64,000 nucleotides of DNA. It comes from Microbacterium oxydans (GTDB lineage: Bacteria; Actinomycetota; Actinomycetes; Actinomycetales; Microbacteriaceae). Positions within the stretch are counted from its first letter, which is position 1. Every line of letters starts with the position of its first letter. The stretch is taken from assembly GCF_000956405.1 (NCBI RefSeq), contig NZ_JYIV01000016.1, forward strand, positions 35,827-99,826, in the 5' to 3' direction. The translations under genes were made by a program, and so were the position numbers. The notes under the pieces are model-generated. The model was given only the letters and a program-made list of their open reading frames with translations, ran no database searches and was not told the DNA's origin. Of this stretch, positions 17,491-25,734 are shown in pieces.

Positions 17491-18560
17491 GCCCATCCTC
17501 CCGAGCGACGGCGCGTGCGCACGAGCAGCCACAGGAAGAAGGGGCCGCCGACGAGCGAGGTGATCATGCCGATGGGCAGATCCGCGAGCGGCACGGCGGT
17601 GCGAGCGACCAGGTCGGCGACGGCGATGAGCAGTGCGCCACCGAGTGCCGAGGCGATCACGAGCGGCAGGTGGGCAGGGCCGATCATCATGCGCATCAGG
17701 TGCGGGACGACGAGGCCGGCGAATCCGATGATCCCGGCGAACGCGACAGCAGCGCAGACCAGGAGTGCGACCGTGACGATCACGACGATCCGCAGCAGTT
17801 CCACATTGACGCCGAGGTGTCGGGCGGTGCGCTCGCCGAGTGCGAAGAGGTCGAGGCTGGGCGCGACGATCAGGGCGACGACGACGCCGATCAACACCAG
17901 GGGTGCGACGAGCTGGATGTTCGACCACAGTGCGCCGTTGAGGGAACCGAGCTGCCAGAACACGATCTGCTCGCGCGTCGACGTGGTGCCGAGAAAGGTG
18001 AAGAAGGCCATACCGGCCCCGGCGATCGCATTGATCGCGATGCCCGTCAGCAACAGGGTCACGACTTCGGTGCGCCCGCCGGACCGACTGATGAAGTACA
18101 CCGAGAACACGGCGACCAGGCCGCCGAGGAAGGCGAACGCGGGCGTGGTCCACATCCCGAATGTCGCCAGGCCGAACGTGATGCTCGCTGCCGCGCCGAG
18201 AGCAGCGCCCGAGGAGACCCCGACCACGCCGGCATCCGCGAGCGGGTTCCCGAAGATCGCCTGCATGAGCACGCCCGAGACGGCGAGGGCGGCACCGACG
18301 AGGAGCCCGAGCACGATGCGCGGCATCCTCAGGTTGAAGATCACGCCGTAGTCGGTGGAGGTCGCCGGAGCCCAGGGGGTATCGATGCCGGCGCCATGCA
18401 GCAGCACGCCGATCAGCGAAGTGGGGGAGAGGTCGTACTGCCCGCTCGTGATCGACACGATGCAGGTGATGGCCAGCGCGACGACCAGACCGACCGTCAC
18501 CAGCGCGAAGCGCAGCCCCCGGTGTCTCGACGGAGTCGGTGTGACGACCTCCCCGGTCAC
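17487..18560 (-). CDS. hmuU: Heme ABC transporter permease (FecCD family)
   Basis: A 357-residue membrane protein with about nine or ten helices. Typical FecCD features are NLRMPRIVLGLLVGAALAVS (about residues 75-95), then MQAIFGNPLADAGVVGVSSG, and near the C-terminus VGFAGLVVPH-like IGFAGLVVPHLMRMM, which contacts the ATPase. It forms the homodimeric channel of the heme importer. It overlaps the binding-protein gene by 4 bp upstream and the ATPase gene by 4 bp downstream, so all three subunits are translationally coupled. Confidence 0.92.
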   Translation of the reverse strand: MTGEVVTPTPSRHRGLRFALVTVGLVVALAITCIVSITSGQYDLSPTSLIGVLLHGAGIDTPWAPATSTDYGVIFNLRMPRIVLGLLVGAALAVSGVLMQAIFGNPLADAGVVGVSSGAALGAAASITFGLATFGMWTTPAFAFLGGLVAVFSVYFISRSGGRTEVVTLLLTGIAINAIAGAGMAFFTFLGTTSTREQIVFWQLGSLNGALWSNIQLVAPLVLIGVVVALIVAPSLDLFALGERTARHLGVNVELLRIVVIVTVALLVCAAVAFAGIIGFAGLVVPHLMRMMIGPAHLPLVIASALGGALLIAVADLVARTAVPLADLPIGMITSLVGGPFFLWLLVRTRRRSGGWA

Positions 18561-19663
18561 TTCGCGGACTCGGGAGCGTAGAGGGCGCGGGCCAGGGCGC
18601 CGATCACACCGGCGGTGCGTGGACCGAAGCTGAGGATCTCGCTGTCGGCCATGTCGATCACTCGACGGTTCGCCCCGGCCGGGGTCTGCGCCACGGCAGG
18701 GATCCGCTCGATCAGCCCGTCGATACCGCCGACGGATTCGAGTCCGTCGGTCATCATCACGAGAACGTCGGGCTGGGCGGCGACCAGTGCCTCGGCGGTC
18801 ATCGGCTTCATGCCCTCCCAGCCGATCTCGGCCGCCACGTCGATCCCGCCGACCGCGTCGATCAGCGAGTCGGCTCCGGAGTCCTCGCCGAAGATGTAGT
18901 ACACGTTGGCGCTGCCGCGCACGTAGAGGAAGAGCATCCGCGCTCTGTCCGACCCTGCGGCGGGGACCACCTCGGCGACCTCGTCGAGGGTCTCGTCGAG
19001 CGAGGCATAGAGCCGGGCGATCAGGGCCTCGCCTCGACCGGGCACTCCGAGGGCGGTGGCGATCTCAGTCACCAGATCGTCGGTGGTGTCGATTCTGCGG
19101 TCGCTCGAGATCACGACCACGGCGATCCCCGCGTCACGCAGCTGTTGGCGCACCTCCTTCGGGCCGATCGTCGTGTCGGTGAGGACGACGGTGGGTGCCA
19201 GCTCGAGGATCGCCTCCGCGTTGAGCGTGTGGCCGGCCTTCGTGACGACCGGAAGGTCTTCGGTGCCGGCGAACACGGTGGAGGCGTCGCGCCCGACGAC
19301 CTGTTCGCCGAGACCGAGTGCGAACACGGTCGATGCGATCGTGCCGGAGATGTCGATCGGGAGGATGCGGTCGATGTCGGTGATCTCGACCTCGCGGCCC
19401 TCGTTGTCGGTCACTGCCACGGGGAGCTTCGGGGCGCTGTCGTCGTCGACGGGCTCGATCGCGTGGGTCGGGAGGCAGGCGGTCGAGGGGCCTTCGTGCG
19501 TGCGCACGTCGTCGATGAGGTCAAGGGAGGCGAGCGGGACGGAAGCCTGCGGGCAGTCGTCCTCGGCGACCGTGGCCGGTGCTGCCGTGGCTTCCGGATC
19601 CGCGCATGCCGCGAGCCCGACGGCGAGAGCGGCGACGAGGAGAAGGGCGGAGACGCGACGCAT
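18557..19663 (-). CDS. hmuT: Heme-binding lipoprotein of the ABC importer
   Basis: A 368-residue lipoprotein; the lipobox is LAAC with lipidated C20. After a spacer of about 70 residues comes a two-lobed FecB/HmuT-type binding domain (TDNEGREVEITDIDRILPID onward, GTIASTVFALGLGEQVVGRD, LAPTVVLTD, SFGPRTAGVI at the C-terminus). It would take heme from HtaA at the surface and hand it to HmuUV. A DtxR/IdeR box overlaps the start codon, so transcription must be blocked under iron sufficiency. Homology to HmuT is at family level; the exact heme ligands were not identified. Confidence 0.88.
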   Translation of the reverse strand: MRRVSALLLVAALAVGLAACADPEATAAPATVAEDDCPQASVPLASLDLIDDVRTHEGPSTACLPTHAIEPVDDDSAPKLPVAVTDNEGREVEITDIDRILPIDISGTIASTVFALGLGEQVVGRDASTVFAGTEDLPVVTKAGHTLNAEAILELAPTVVLTDTTIGPKEVRQQLRDAGIAVVVISSDRRIDTTDDLVTEIATALGVPGRGEALIARLYASLDETLDEVAEVVPAAGSDRARMLFLYVRGSANVYYIFGEDSGADSLIDAVGGIDVAAEIGWEGMKPMTAEALVAAQPDVLVMMTDGLESVGGIDGLIERIPAVAQTPAGANRRVIDMADSEILSFGPRTAGVIGALARALYAPESAK

Positions 19664-19681
19664 TAGGCAAGGCTATCCTAA
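19663..19681. promoter_or_regulatory. DtxR/IdeR iron box of hmuTUV
   Basis: TTAGGCAAGGCTATCCTAA fits the 19-bp iron box (TTAGGTTAGSCTAACCTAA) at most positions. It overlaps the ATG of hmuT, which suggests a very short or no leader. Confidence 0.8.
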
Positions 19682-19731
19682 AACTTGACGCCGGATGATC
19701 CGCGCCTCTACGCTCAGAGATGTCGGCTTAC

Positions 19732-19750
19732 TTAGCTAAGCCTAACCAAA
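19732..19750. promoter_or_regulatory. DtxR/IdeR iron box of the htaA-like gene
   Basis: TTAGCTAAGCCTAACCAAA matches the iron-box consensus at about 14-15 of 19 positions, 76 bp before the GTG start. It lies 50 bp from the hmuT box in the same divergent region. Confidence 0.65.
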
Positions 19751-19825
19751 ACCCTACCCCGCCCGATTGCATTGCGGCACCGCCGGCGCGCGTGCTCTTC
19801 TGCGCGCCCGGAGCCGTGGAGAACC

Positions 19826-22800
19826 GTGAACGCCACAGCCACAGCATCCCCAGGGAGCGGACGCATACGCGTGCTGCTCGCCGCCTTCATCTCCTTCCTG
19901 CTCATCGCCGCCGGCGCGGTGATCGTCCCGCCCGCGCATGCCGCCGGTGCAACGGTCACGACCACAGTCGCCTCCGCCACGACCGCAGGCGTGAGCGTGC
20001 AGGTGCAGGCGACCGGTCTGCCCGAGGTCGAGGGTGCGTACGCGGCCCTCATCGTCAGAGGCACGGAGTCCGGGCTCACCGGTGGTGGCGGCTATGCCGC
20101 CTTCATGATGCCGACGGTCGCCGCGGGCGCGAGCACGTTCACGCTCGAGGCGCCGGCCGGCTCGCTGGACCGCGCGAAGACGTACGAGGTGCTCGTGTGG
20201 CAGAAGCACTCGAACCCGGACGAGACCACGATCTACGGTCGCGGTGACGTCATCATCTCGGACGGGCAATGGAATGCCGTGTTCGGCACCGCTCCCGCTG
20301 ATCCGGGGACCGATCCTGGAACGGACCCCGGTACCGATCCTGGGACGAACCCAGGCACCGATCCTGGTACGGACCCCGGCACTGACCCCGGTACGGACCC
20401 TGGTACTGACCCTGGCACCGACCCCGGTACGGACCCCGGCGAGTCGCCGAAGTCCGCGGCACTCGAGGTGTTCCTGGCCGATGGCGCGACCCCGGCCGCG
20501 GGTGTGGTGCTCAGGGCAGGCGACAAGGTCGTCGTGAAGGGCTCTGGCTACGACCCGACGGCGAACCTCGGGACCGAGGGCCGCGGTGTTCCCATCCCGA
20601 AGCACCTCCCGCAGGGCACCTACGTCGTGTTCGGCAACTTCGCCTCGACGTGGCAGCCTTCGACGGGCGCGGCATCGTCGAACCGTTCGGTAGGCGCGCA
20701 GGCCTGGGCTCTGGCGGAGGGCGTGCTGAATCAGGTTCCCGCGCAGTACCAGAGCGCGATCCGCGCGCAGTGGGTCGACATCGCGGCAGACGGCACGTTC
20801 CAGGCCACTCTGACGCTGAAGGATGCCCCGGCCTCTCCCGGCACCTACGGCGTCTACACGTACGCCGCCGGCGGCGTGGTCAATGCCGATCAGGAGCGCA
20901 GCGTCGTCCTGAACTACGGCAACACCCCGGTCGTGACCTCGACCGTCAAGGCCGCGAGCACGACGGGCGGACTCACCGTCACGGCCTCCGCCTCCAAGCT
21001 CGACGCGGTCACCGGGGCGTACGTCGCGCTGATCGAGAAGGGCACGGAGGCGAACGTCACCGCCGGCAGCGGGTTCCTCGCGATGCAGTACGTGCGCTCG
21101 ATCTCCGGCGGCGTCTTCACGGTGGACCTGACCGCCGCTGCCGACACGCTCGACCGCGCGAAGTCCTACGAGATCATCGTGTGGAAGCAGCATTCGATGC
21201 CGGAGGCGGGCACGATCTATGCGCGGAGCACCGTCACGGTGACCGACGCACAGTGGGACACGCTCTTCCCAGCAGGCCCGTCCGTGGCCACGACGGTCAA
21301 GACGGCGACGGCGAAGGACGGTCTGACCGTTACCGCGTCCGCCACGAATCTCGGCGAGATCCCCGGCGCCTATGTCGCACTGATCGAGGCCGGAACCGAG
21401 GGTGCCGTGAGCGCCGACGGCGGGTTCCTCGCGATGCAGTACGTGCCGAAGGTCACGTTCGGCGCCTTCGCGGTCGACCTCAACACCGCGGCGAAGAACC
21501 TCGACCGCACGAAGACGTACGAGGTCATCGTGTGGAAGCAGCATTCGATGCCCGATGCGAGCACGATCTACGCCCGCTCGACGGTGACCATCACGCCTGC
21601 GCACTGGGACGCGCTGCTCGATGTGAAGATTCCCGAGGTGCCGGAGACACCGGTCACGCCGACCAATCCGCCCGCGAACGTCCCCGGCGGTTCGCTCCGC
21701 TGGGCGATCTCCTCGTCGTTCACCGAATACATCACGAGCAACATCGCGAAGGGTTCCATCTCGGTCTCCGACGGTGCGACCCGTTCGGGAGGACAGTTCC
21801 AGTTCGGCCAGACCGTCGGGGGCGACTTCGATGTCAACACCGGGCTCGGCAGCGTCGTGTACCGCGGTTCGGTGCGCTTCATCGGTCATCAGGGTGTGCT
21901 CGATGTGACCGTGTCGAACCCGCTGATCCGCGTCACCTCGGCGAACGCGGCGACGCTGTACGTCACGAGCGGTGGCGCACAGGTCCCGTTCGCGACGCTC
22001 GACCTCTCGAGCGCGGCGCGCATCGCGGCAAACGGTGCAGTCACCTATACGGCGGCCCCCGCGGCGCTCACCGCCGAGGGGCGCGACCGCGTGCTGTCGG
22101 GCTACGGCACCACGCTGAATCCGGTGACGTTCACGATCGGCTCCGTCGCGGCGGCACCGGCCGGGTCGAGCGGCACAGTGGCTGCGGCGGTGGTGAAGCC
22201 GAAGACCACTCTCCCGGCGACCCCGCCGGCGACCCAGGGCATCGAGGCCGACGAGGCCAACCTCGCAGCACTCGCGTCCGGACAGCCGGCGACGGTGTCC
22301 GCATCCGGTTTCCAGGCGAACGAGCAGGGCATCAAGGTCGTCGTGTACTCGACTCCGGTGCTGCTCGAGACGGTGACCGCTGACGCGAACGGCGTCGCCA
22401 CCTGGTCGGGTGCCCTTCCGGCGAGCCTCGAGGACGGCGAGCACACGCTCACGTTCCAGGGGTCGGTGAACCGCGGCCTCGCCTTCATGCTCAACAGGGC
22501 GACCACCGCGATCGGCGTGTGCACGGTGGAGGGTGCGATCCTCAAGTGGGGTTACAAGGAGTCGTTCCGCACCTACATCGAGGGCATCGCGAAGGGCGGC
22601 TGGACGCTGACCGACGTGGCCTACCAGTACCCCGACTACGTGTGGGAGAACGGCACGGGATCGTTCGACGACAAGACCGTCGCGGGCCTGGTCACCTACG
22701 GCGGCAGCATCACCTTCACGGGTCACGACGGGGCGCTGAACACGACGCTCGCGAACGCGGCGGTCGAGCTCGTGGGAGACAAGGGCTACCTCGTCTTCGA

Positions 22801-23224
22801 CGTGACCGGCACTACGCAGGGCGGCGAGAGCATCGACCAGAAGGGCGTCCGCCTCGCGGAGTTCGCCCTCGGTGATGCCGCGGTCGTCGACGGCGTGCTG
22901 ACGCTCGATGCGATCCCGACCACATTGACCGAGGCCGGAGCGTCCGCGTTCGGCACCTACGCCGCAGGCGAGGGGCTCGACCCGGTCACGGCCGTCATCC
23001 CGGTCGGCACGAACTGCGGCGTCGCCGAGGAGAAGCCCGAGGCCGACTCCGAGGTGACCGCCGTGGTGACCACCGCGAGCGAGCCAGCGGATGCCGAGGG
23101 TGCCCCGGTGTGGCCGTGGATCGTCGGCGGCCTCGTGGTCGTGGCGCTCGCTGCCACCGGCGGTGTGCTGATCGTCCGCCGCAAGCGCGCGGCGGAGGCC
23201 GTCGAGACGACCACCGAGGTCTGA
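19826..23224 (+). CDS. htaA: Surface HtaA-type heme-binding protein with three extra repeats
   Basis: An 1132-residue exported protein; GTG start with GGAG 4 nt upstream. Signal peptide to about residue 39 (PPAHA). Repeat unit 1 (about 42-153), a DPGT-rich linker (158-206), a distinct domain (210-366), repeat unit 2 (368-480), repeat unit 3 (486-597), HtaA domain 1 (621-780, LRWAISSSFTEYI and FIGHQG), HtaA domain 2 (903-1055, LKWGYKESFRTYI and FTGHDG), a membrane helix (about 1094-1118) and a basic tail. Both HtaA domains keep the tyrosine and histidine that bind heme in Corynebacterium HtaA. It is divergent from hmuTUV under a paired iron box. It lacks an LPXTG signal and is held by its C-terminal helix. 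Confidence 0.92.
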   Translation: MNATATASPGSGRIRVLLAAFISFLLIAAGAVIVPPAHAAGATVTTTVASATTAGVSVQVQATGLPEVEGAYAALIVRGTESGLTGGGGYAAFMMPTVAAGASTFTLEAPAGSLDRAKTYEVLVWQKHSNPDETTIYGRGDVIISDGQWNAVFGTAPADPGTDPGTDPGTDPGTNPGTDPGTDPGTDPGTDPGTDPGTDPGTDPGESPKSAALEVFLADGATPAAGVVLRAGDKVVVKGSGYDPTANLGTEGRGVPIPKHLPQGTYVVFGNFASTWQPSTGAASSNRSVGAQAWALAEGVLNQVPAQYQSAIRAQWVDIAADGTFQATLTLKDAPASPGTYGVYTYAAGGVVNADQERSVVLNYGNTPVVTSTVKAASTTGGLTVTASASKLDAVTGAYVALIEKGTEANVTAGSGFLAMQYVRSISGGVFTVDLTAAADTLDRAKSYEIIVWKQHSMPEAGTIYARSTVTVTDAQWDTLFPAGPSVATTVKTATAKDGLTVTASATNLGEIPGAYVALIEAGTEGAVSADGGFLAMQYVPKVTFGAFAVDLNTAAKNLDRTKTYEVIVWKQHSMPDASTIYARSTVTITPAHWDALLDVKIPEVPETPVTPTNPPANVPGGSLRWAISSSFTEYITSNIAKGSISVSDGATRSGGQFQFGQTVGGDFDVNTGLGSVVYRGSVRFIGHQGVLDVTVSNPLIRVTSANAATLYVTSGGAQVPFATLDLSSAARIAANGAVTYTAAPAALTAEGRDRVLSGYGTTLNPVTFTIGSVAAAPAGSSGTVAAAVVKPKTTLPATPPATQGIEADEANLAALASGQPATVSASGFQANEQGIKVVVYSTPVLLETVTADANGVATWSGALPASLEDGEHTLTFQGSVNRGLAFMLNRATTAIGVCTVEGAILKWGYKESFRTYIEGIAKGGWTLTDVAYQYPDYVWENGTGSFDDKTVAGLVTYGGSITFTGHDGALNTTLANAAVELVGDKGYLVFDVTGTTQGGESIDQKGVRLAEFALGDAAVVDGVLTLDAIPTTLTEAGASAFGTYAAGEGLDPVTAVIPVGTNCGVAEEKPEADSEVTAVVTTASEPADAEGAPVWPWIVGGLVVVALAATGGVLIVRRKRAAEAVETTTEV
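20296..20441 (+). repeat. Tandem 12-bp repeats encoding a DPGT linker
   Basis: About a dozen copies of a 12-bp unit (variants of ACCGATCCTGGT) encode Asp-Pro-Gly-Thr tetrapeptides within htaA. The unit keeps the reading frame at any copy number, so length can vary between strains. Confidence 0.9.
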
Positions 23225-23240
23225 TCGCGGCGCGACATGC

Positions 23241-23277
23241 AACGGCCCTCCCCGCAGCGGACGCAGGGAGGGCCGTT
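23241..23277. terminator. Bidirectional terminator between htaA and the M23 gene
   Basis: Perfect 12-bp arms (23241-23252, 23266-23277) with a 13-nt loop between two convergent genes. Confidence 0.75.
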
Positions 23278-23297
23278 CTCCCGTCACTTCGATGCGG

Positions 23298-24611
23298 TCA
23301 GACGATCAGGCGGTGGCCGTTCCAACCGTTTCCCACCTTGAGGGGCGCGCCGAATCCGGATCCGCCCAGCCCCGGGTAGAGCCAGAGGTCTCCGGCGGCA
23401 TCGCGGGCGAGGACATCGGCGTAGCCATCGGTGCCCATATCCGCTCCTCCGGTGATCGCGGTCATACCGCTCCACCCGTTGCCGACCTGGCTCGGAGCGT
23501 TCAGAGTGGCCCCGTTTCCGGGGTACAGGCGGAGGGCGCCACTCGTATCGCGGGCGAGGATATCGCCCTTCCCGTCCGTGCCGAAGTCGCCGGCAAGGAT
23601 CATGTCCACGGCACCCCACCCGTTGCCGATCTGGACGGCCGCGTTGAAGCCACCGGCGCCGTTGCCCGCGTACAAGTACAAGTTCTCATCGCTGCCGATG
23701 GCGACGAGATCGGCTGCGCCGTCGCTGTTGAAGTCGGCTCCTCCGGTGACGAGGCGGAAGGTACCCCACCCGTGTCCGACCTGCGACGCCTGAAATGTGT
23801 TGTTCCCCCCACCCCGGTAGAACCACAGGGTGCCGTCATCTCGCACAGCCACGATGTCACCATGTCCGTCGCCGTTGTAGTCACCGTGGATGAGAATGCG
23901 AGTGGTGTCCCACCCGGGTCCTAGGGTGACAGGGTTCCAGCCGCCGTTCCCATTACCGTTGTATGCGGTCATCTGTCCGGTAGTGGAGACAGCGAGCACG
24001 TCGGCTTTCCCGTCGCCGTTGTAGTCCGCGTTCAATCCGCTCGTGCCGATCGGTCCGGTTCCGAGGTACTGCAACGCAGTCACGGTGCCTTGGTAGCACG
24101 AGTAGTACTGGTTCGTGATGTTCGACCCGTTGCGGTAGATCTCGAAATGCATGTGTGCGCCCGTACTGTTACCAGTGCTGCCGACGGTTCCGATCCGCTG
24201 CCCCTGCGCGACCGTCGCACCGTTGGAGACGGTGAGTGAGCCATTGACCATGTGCGCATATCGAGTGGAGTAGCCGTTGGCATGAGAGATGACGATCTGG
24301 GTGCCATATCCGGTTGTGGCGTTTGAGTTGATCGCCGTCGTCACCTTTCCGGCTGCCGAGGCGTATACGGGCGTCCCACCGTTGCCGTTGATGTCGACTC
24401 CCTCGTGCGTCGGACGAGTGCCCCCAGGGCAACCGTCGACGATGTCGGCGACGTGGCCGCTGACGGGTTGCACAAATCCGGAAGCGGCGGACGCGGGTGA
24501 TACAGGCACGAGCGTGCCGATCGCGATCGCGAGAGCTGTCCCCGCCGCGGCCAAGAGCCGACGAGATGCGGGCGGATTCGATGTGCGCGGTGTGCGCTTC
24601 AGGAGACTCAT
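23298..24611 (-). CDS. Secreted M23 metallopeptidase with FG-GAP/VCBS repeats
   Basis: A 437-residue exported protein; ATG 24611 is chosen because TACGTT lies 6 nt before it (leaderless pattern). Signal peptide ends near residue 43 (SPASA). Residues about 45-165 are an M23 endopeptidase domain: HEGVD (zinc His and Asp) and HMHFEI (His pair) are intact, so it should cut peptidoglycan cross-links. Residues about 185-437 carry five repeats with calcium-type loops: DYNGDGKAD, DYNGDGHGD, DFNSDGAAD, DFGTDGKGD and DMGTDGYAD, each followed by a Gly/Trp-rich blade, giving a propeller-like binding region. Codon choice looks less GC-biased than in neighbouring genes, hinting at acquisition. The substrate wall is unknown. 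Confidence 0.9.
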   Translation of the reverse strand: MSLLKRTPRTSNPPASRRLLAAAGTALAIAIGTLVPVSPASAASGFVQPVSGHVADIVDGCPGGTRPTHEGVDINGNGGTPVYASAAGKVTTAINSNATTGYGTQIVISHANGYSTRYAHMVNGSLTVSNGATVAQGQRIGTVGSTGNSTGAHMHFEIYRNGSNITNQYYSCYQGTVTALQYLGTGPIGTSGLNADYNGDGKADVLAVSTTGQMTAYNGNGNGGWNPVTLGPGWDTTRILIHGDYNGDGHGDIVAVRDDGTLWFYRGGGNNTFQASQVGHGWGTFRLVTGGADFNSDGAADLVAIGSDENLYLYAGNGAGGFNAAVQIGNGWGAVDMILAGDFGTDGKGDILARDTSGALRLYPGNGATLNAPSQVGNGWSGMTAITGGADMGTDGYADVLARDAAGDLWLYPGLGGSGFGAPLKVGNGWNGHRLIV

Positions 24612-24617
24612 GGCCAC

Positions 24618-24623
24618 AACGTA
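24618..24623 (-). promoter_or_regulatory. -10 hexamer of the M23 peptidase gene
   Basis: TACGTT on the minus strand ends 6 nt before ATG 24611, which supports that start over GTG 24617. Confidence 0.45.
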
Positions 24624-24754
24624 GCGAGGAGATCGGGCTCCTCGCTGTCCTCTCTTCGGCCTACAGACCGACGACTGCTCCTCCCTTTAAGCTGAGACGG
24701 ACCGTGCCCCTCGACGGCGTCGGGACACCGGCACACAGCATCCGCCGGCGGTGG

Positions 24755-24760
24755 GACAAT
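24755..24760 (+). promoter_or_regulatory. -10 hexamer of a small membrane protein gene
   Basis: GACAAT ends 6 nt before ATG 24767. A GGAGG only 1 nt before the ATG is too close to work as a normal ribosome site, which favours leaderless initiation. Confidence 0.5.
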
Positions 24761-24766
24761 GGAGGT

Positions 24767-25081
24767 ATGACGCCCACCGACTCCCACCAGACCGTCGAAG
24801 CGACCGTGCGCCGCGTGCCGCGGTACGGCGTGCTCATGGGTATCGGCGTCGTGGTCGGTGTGATCGCGGCTGCCATCCTCACCTGGACCGGCAGTTTCGA
24901 CGAGTCGCAGGCTCTCGACATCGTCTACCCGCCCGGCCAGGTGTTCGGTTTCCTGCTGCTGTGGACGGTTCCGATCGGGATCGCCCTGGGTGGCGTCGTC
25001 GGACTGATCCTGGAGCGTCTCGCCCGTCGCCACGACCGGGTCGTGCGGGTCGACCGCGAGACCGTCGTCGACGAGGACTGA
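24767..25081 (+). CDS. Small two-helix membrane protein, function unknown
   Basis: A 104-residue protein I do not recognise. Two hydrophobic segments are clear: GVLMGIGVVVGVIAAAILTW (about residues 22-41) and VFGFLLLWTVPIGIALGGVV (about 58-77), followed by a basic, charged tail (LERLARRHDRVVRVDRETVV). The N-terminus and tail are probably both cytoplasmic. It converges on a hypothetical gene with 3 bp between stops and is not in an operon. Related short actinobacterial proteins exist, but no function can be assigned from this sequence. Confidence 0.75.
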   Translation: MTPTDSHQTVEATVRRVPRYGVLMGIGVVVGVIAAAILTWTGSFDESQALDIVYPPGQVFGFLLLWTVPIGIALGGVVGLILERLARRHDRVVRVDRETVVDED

Positions 25082-25084
25082 CCG

Positions 25085-25690
25085 CTACGCCAACTCGGCG
25101 ATCACCGGACGGATCGCGGCGTCGAAGGCCACGACATCGCGACGCAGACCATCGGTCACGGCGACCGTGAGAGCTCCGATCCACCAGATGCCGCGCTGCG
25201 AGAACGGCAGCACCTGCACGTTCAGCTCGAACGAGTGGGCTCGACGACCGACCTCGCGCTCGAACTCCGCGATCGCACTCGCATACGCACGGTAGGCATC
25301 GCCGCCGGTGTGGCTCTTCATGGACGCCACGTATCTGTCGTGAGCGGCGCGCGCGTAGAGCAGAGCCGACGTCGCGTGCGGTGCGATCGCCGCCATCAAC
25401 TCCTCTGCGCCGCGGGCGGGCAGCGCGACGAGCGTGTCGAATCCGTCGACGAGTTCGAGGGGCACGTCCGAGGGGTGGGCGCGCGGCTCCACCGTCATGT
25501 CCCAGTAATGGCGCCATTGCGCTTCGAGATCGGGTGAGGCGTCAGCGGCGTCGGGGGCGCGGACGGCGAGCTCGCGCAGGCTCGGAAGGTCTTCCGGAAC
25601 CCGGATCCCGAGCTGTTGCCGCAGTGCGAGCGCGACGAGCACCGGAACGCTCGCGTCTTCGCGGATGAGCCACTGCGGCTTGTCTGACAT
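25085..25690 (-). CDS. Hypothetical protein
   Basis: A 201-residue protein without signal peptide or membrane helix that I do not recognise. It opens MSDKPQWLIREDASVPVLVA and contains LRQQLGIRVPEDLPSLRELA, an alpha-helical middle (EFEREVGRRAHSFELNVQVL) and a C-terminus reading WWIGALTVAVTDGLRRDVVA. TACGAT 6 nt before the start fits a leaderless transcript. Its 3' neighbour converges and its 5' neighbour, the crotonase gene, ends only 44 bp upstream on the same strand, so readthrough from the adenylation operon into this gene is possible although it has its own promoter-like hexamer. Confidence 0.7.
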   Translation of the reverse strand: MSDKPQWLIREDASVPVLVALALRQQLGIRVPEDLPSLRELAVRAPDAADASPDLEAQWRHYWDMTVEPRAHPSDVPLELVDGFDTLVALPARGAEELMAAIAPHATSALLYARAAHDRYVASMKSHTGGDAYRAYASAIAEFEREVGRRAHSFELNVQVLPFSQRGIWWIGALTVAVTDGLRRDVVAFDAAIRPVIAELA

Positions 25691-25696
25691 GGCCCC

Positions 25697-25702
25697 ATCG
25701 TA
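25697..25702 (-). promoter_or_regulatory. -10 hexamer of hypothetical gene
   Basis: TACGAT on the minus strand, 6 nt before ATG 25690. Confidence 0.45.
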
Positions 25703-25734
25703 GGCGGACGGTCCACGGCGGCGGCTCTCCGGGA

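Noticed and set aside
20296..20441. Short tandem repeats that look like a CRISPR or satellite array
   Set aside because: Units are 12 bp, contiguous, without spacers, and encode an in-frame DPGT linker inside htaA.
23100..23224. LPXTG-type sorting signal in the HtaA protein
   Set aside because: The C-terminus has a membrane helix and basic residues but no LPXTG or LAXTG motif before it, so it is held by the helix.
24609..24617. GTG 24617 as M23 start
   Set aside because: It lies only two codons upstream of ATG 24611 and falls between the TACGTT hexamer and the start; the 6-nt spacing fits ATG 24611.
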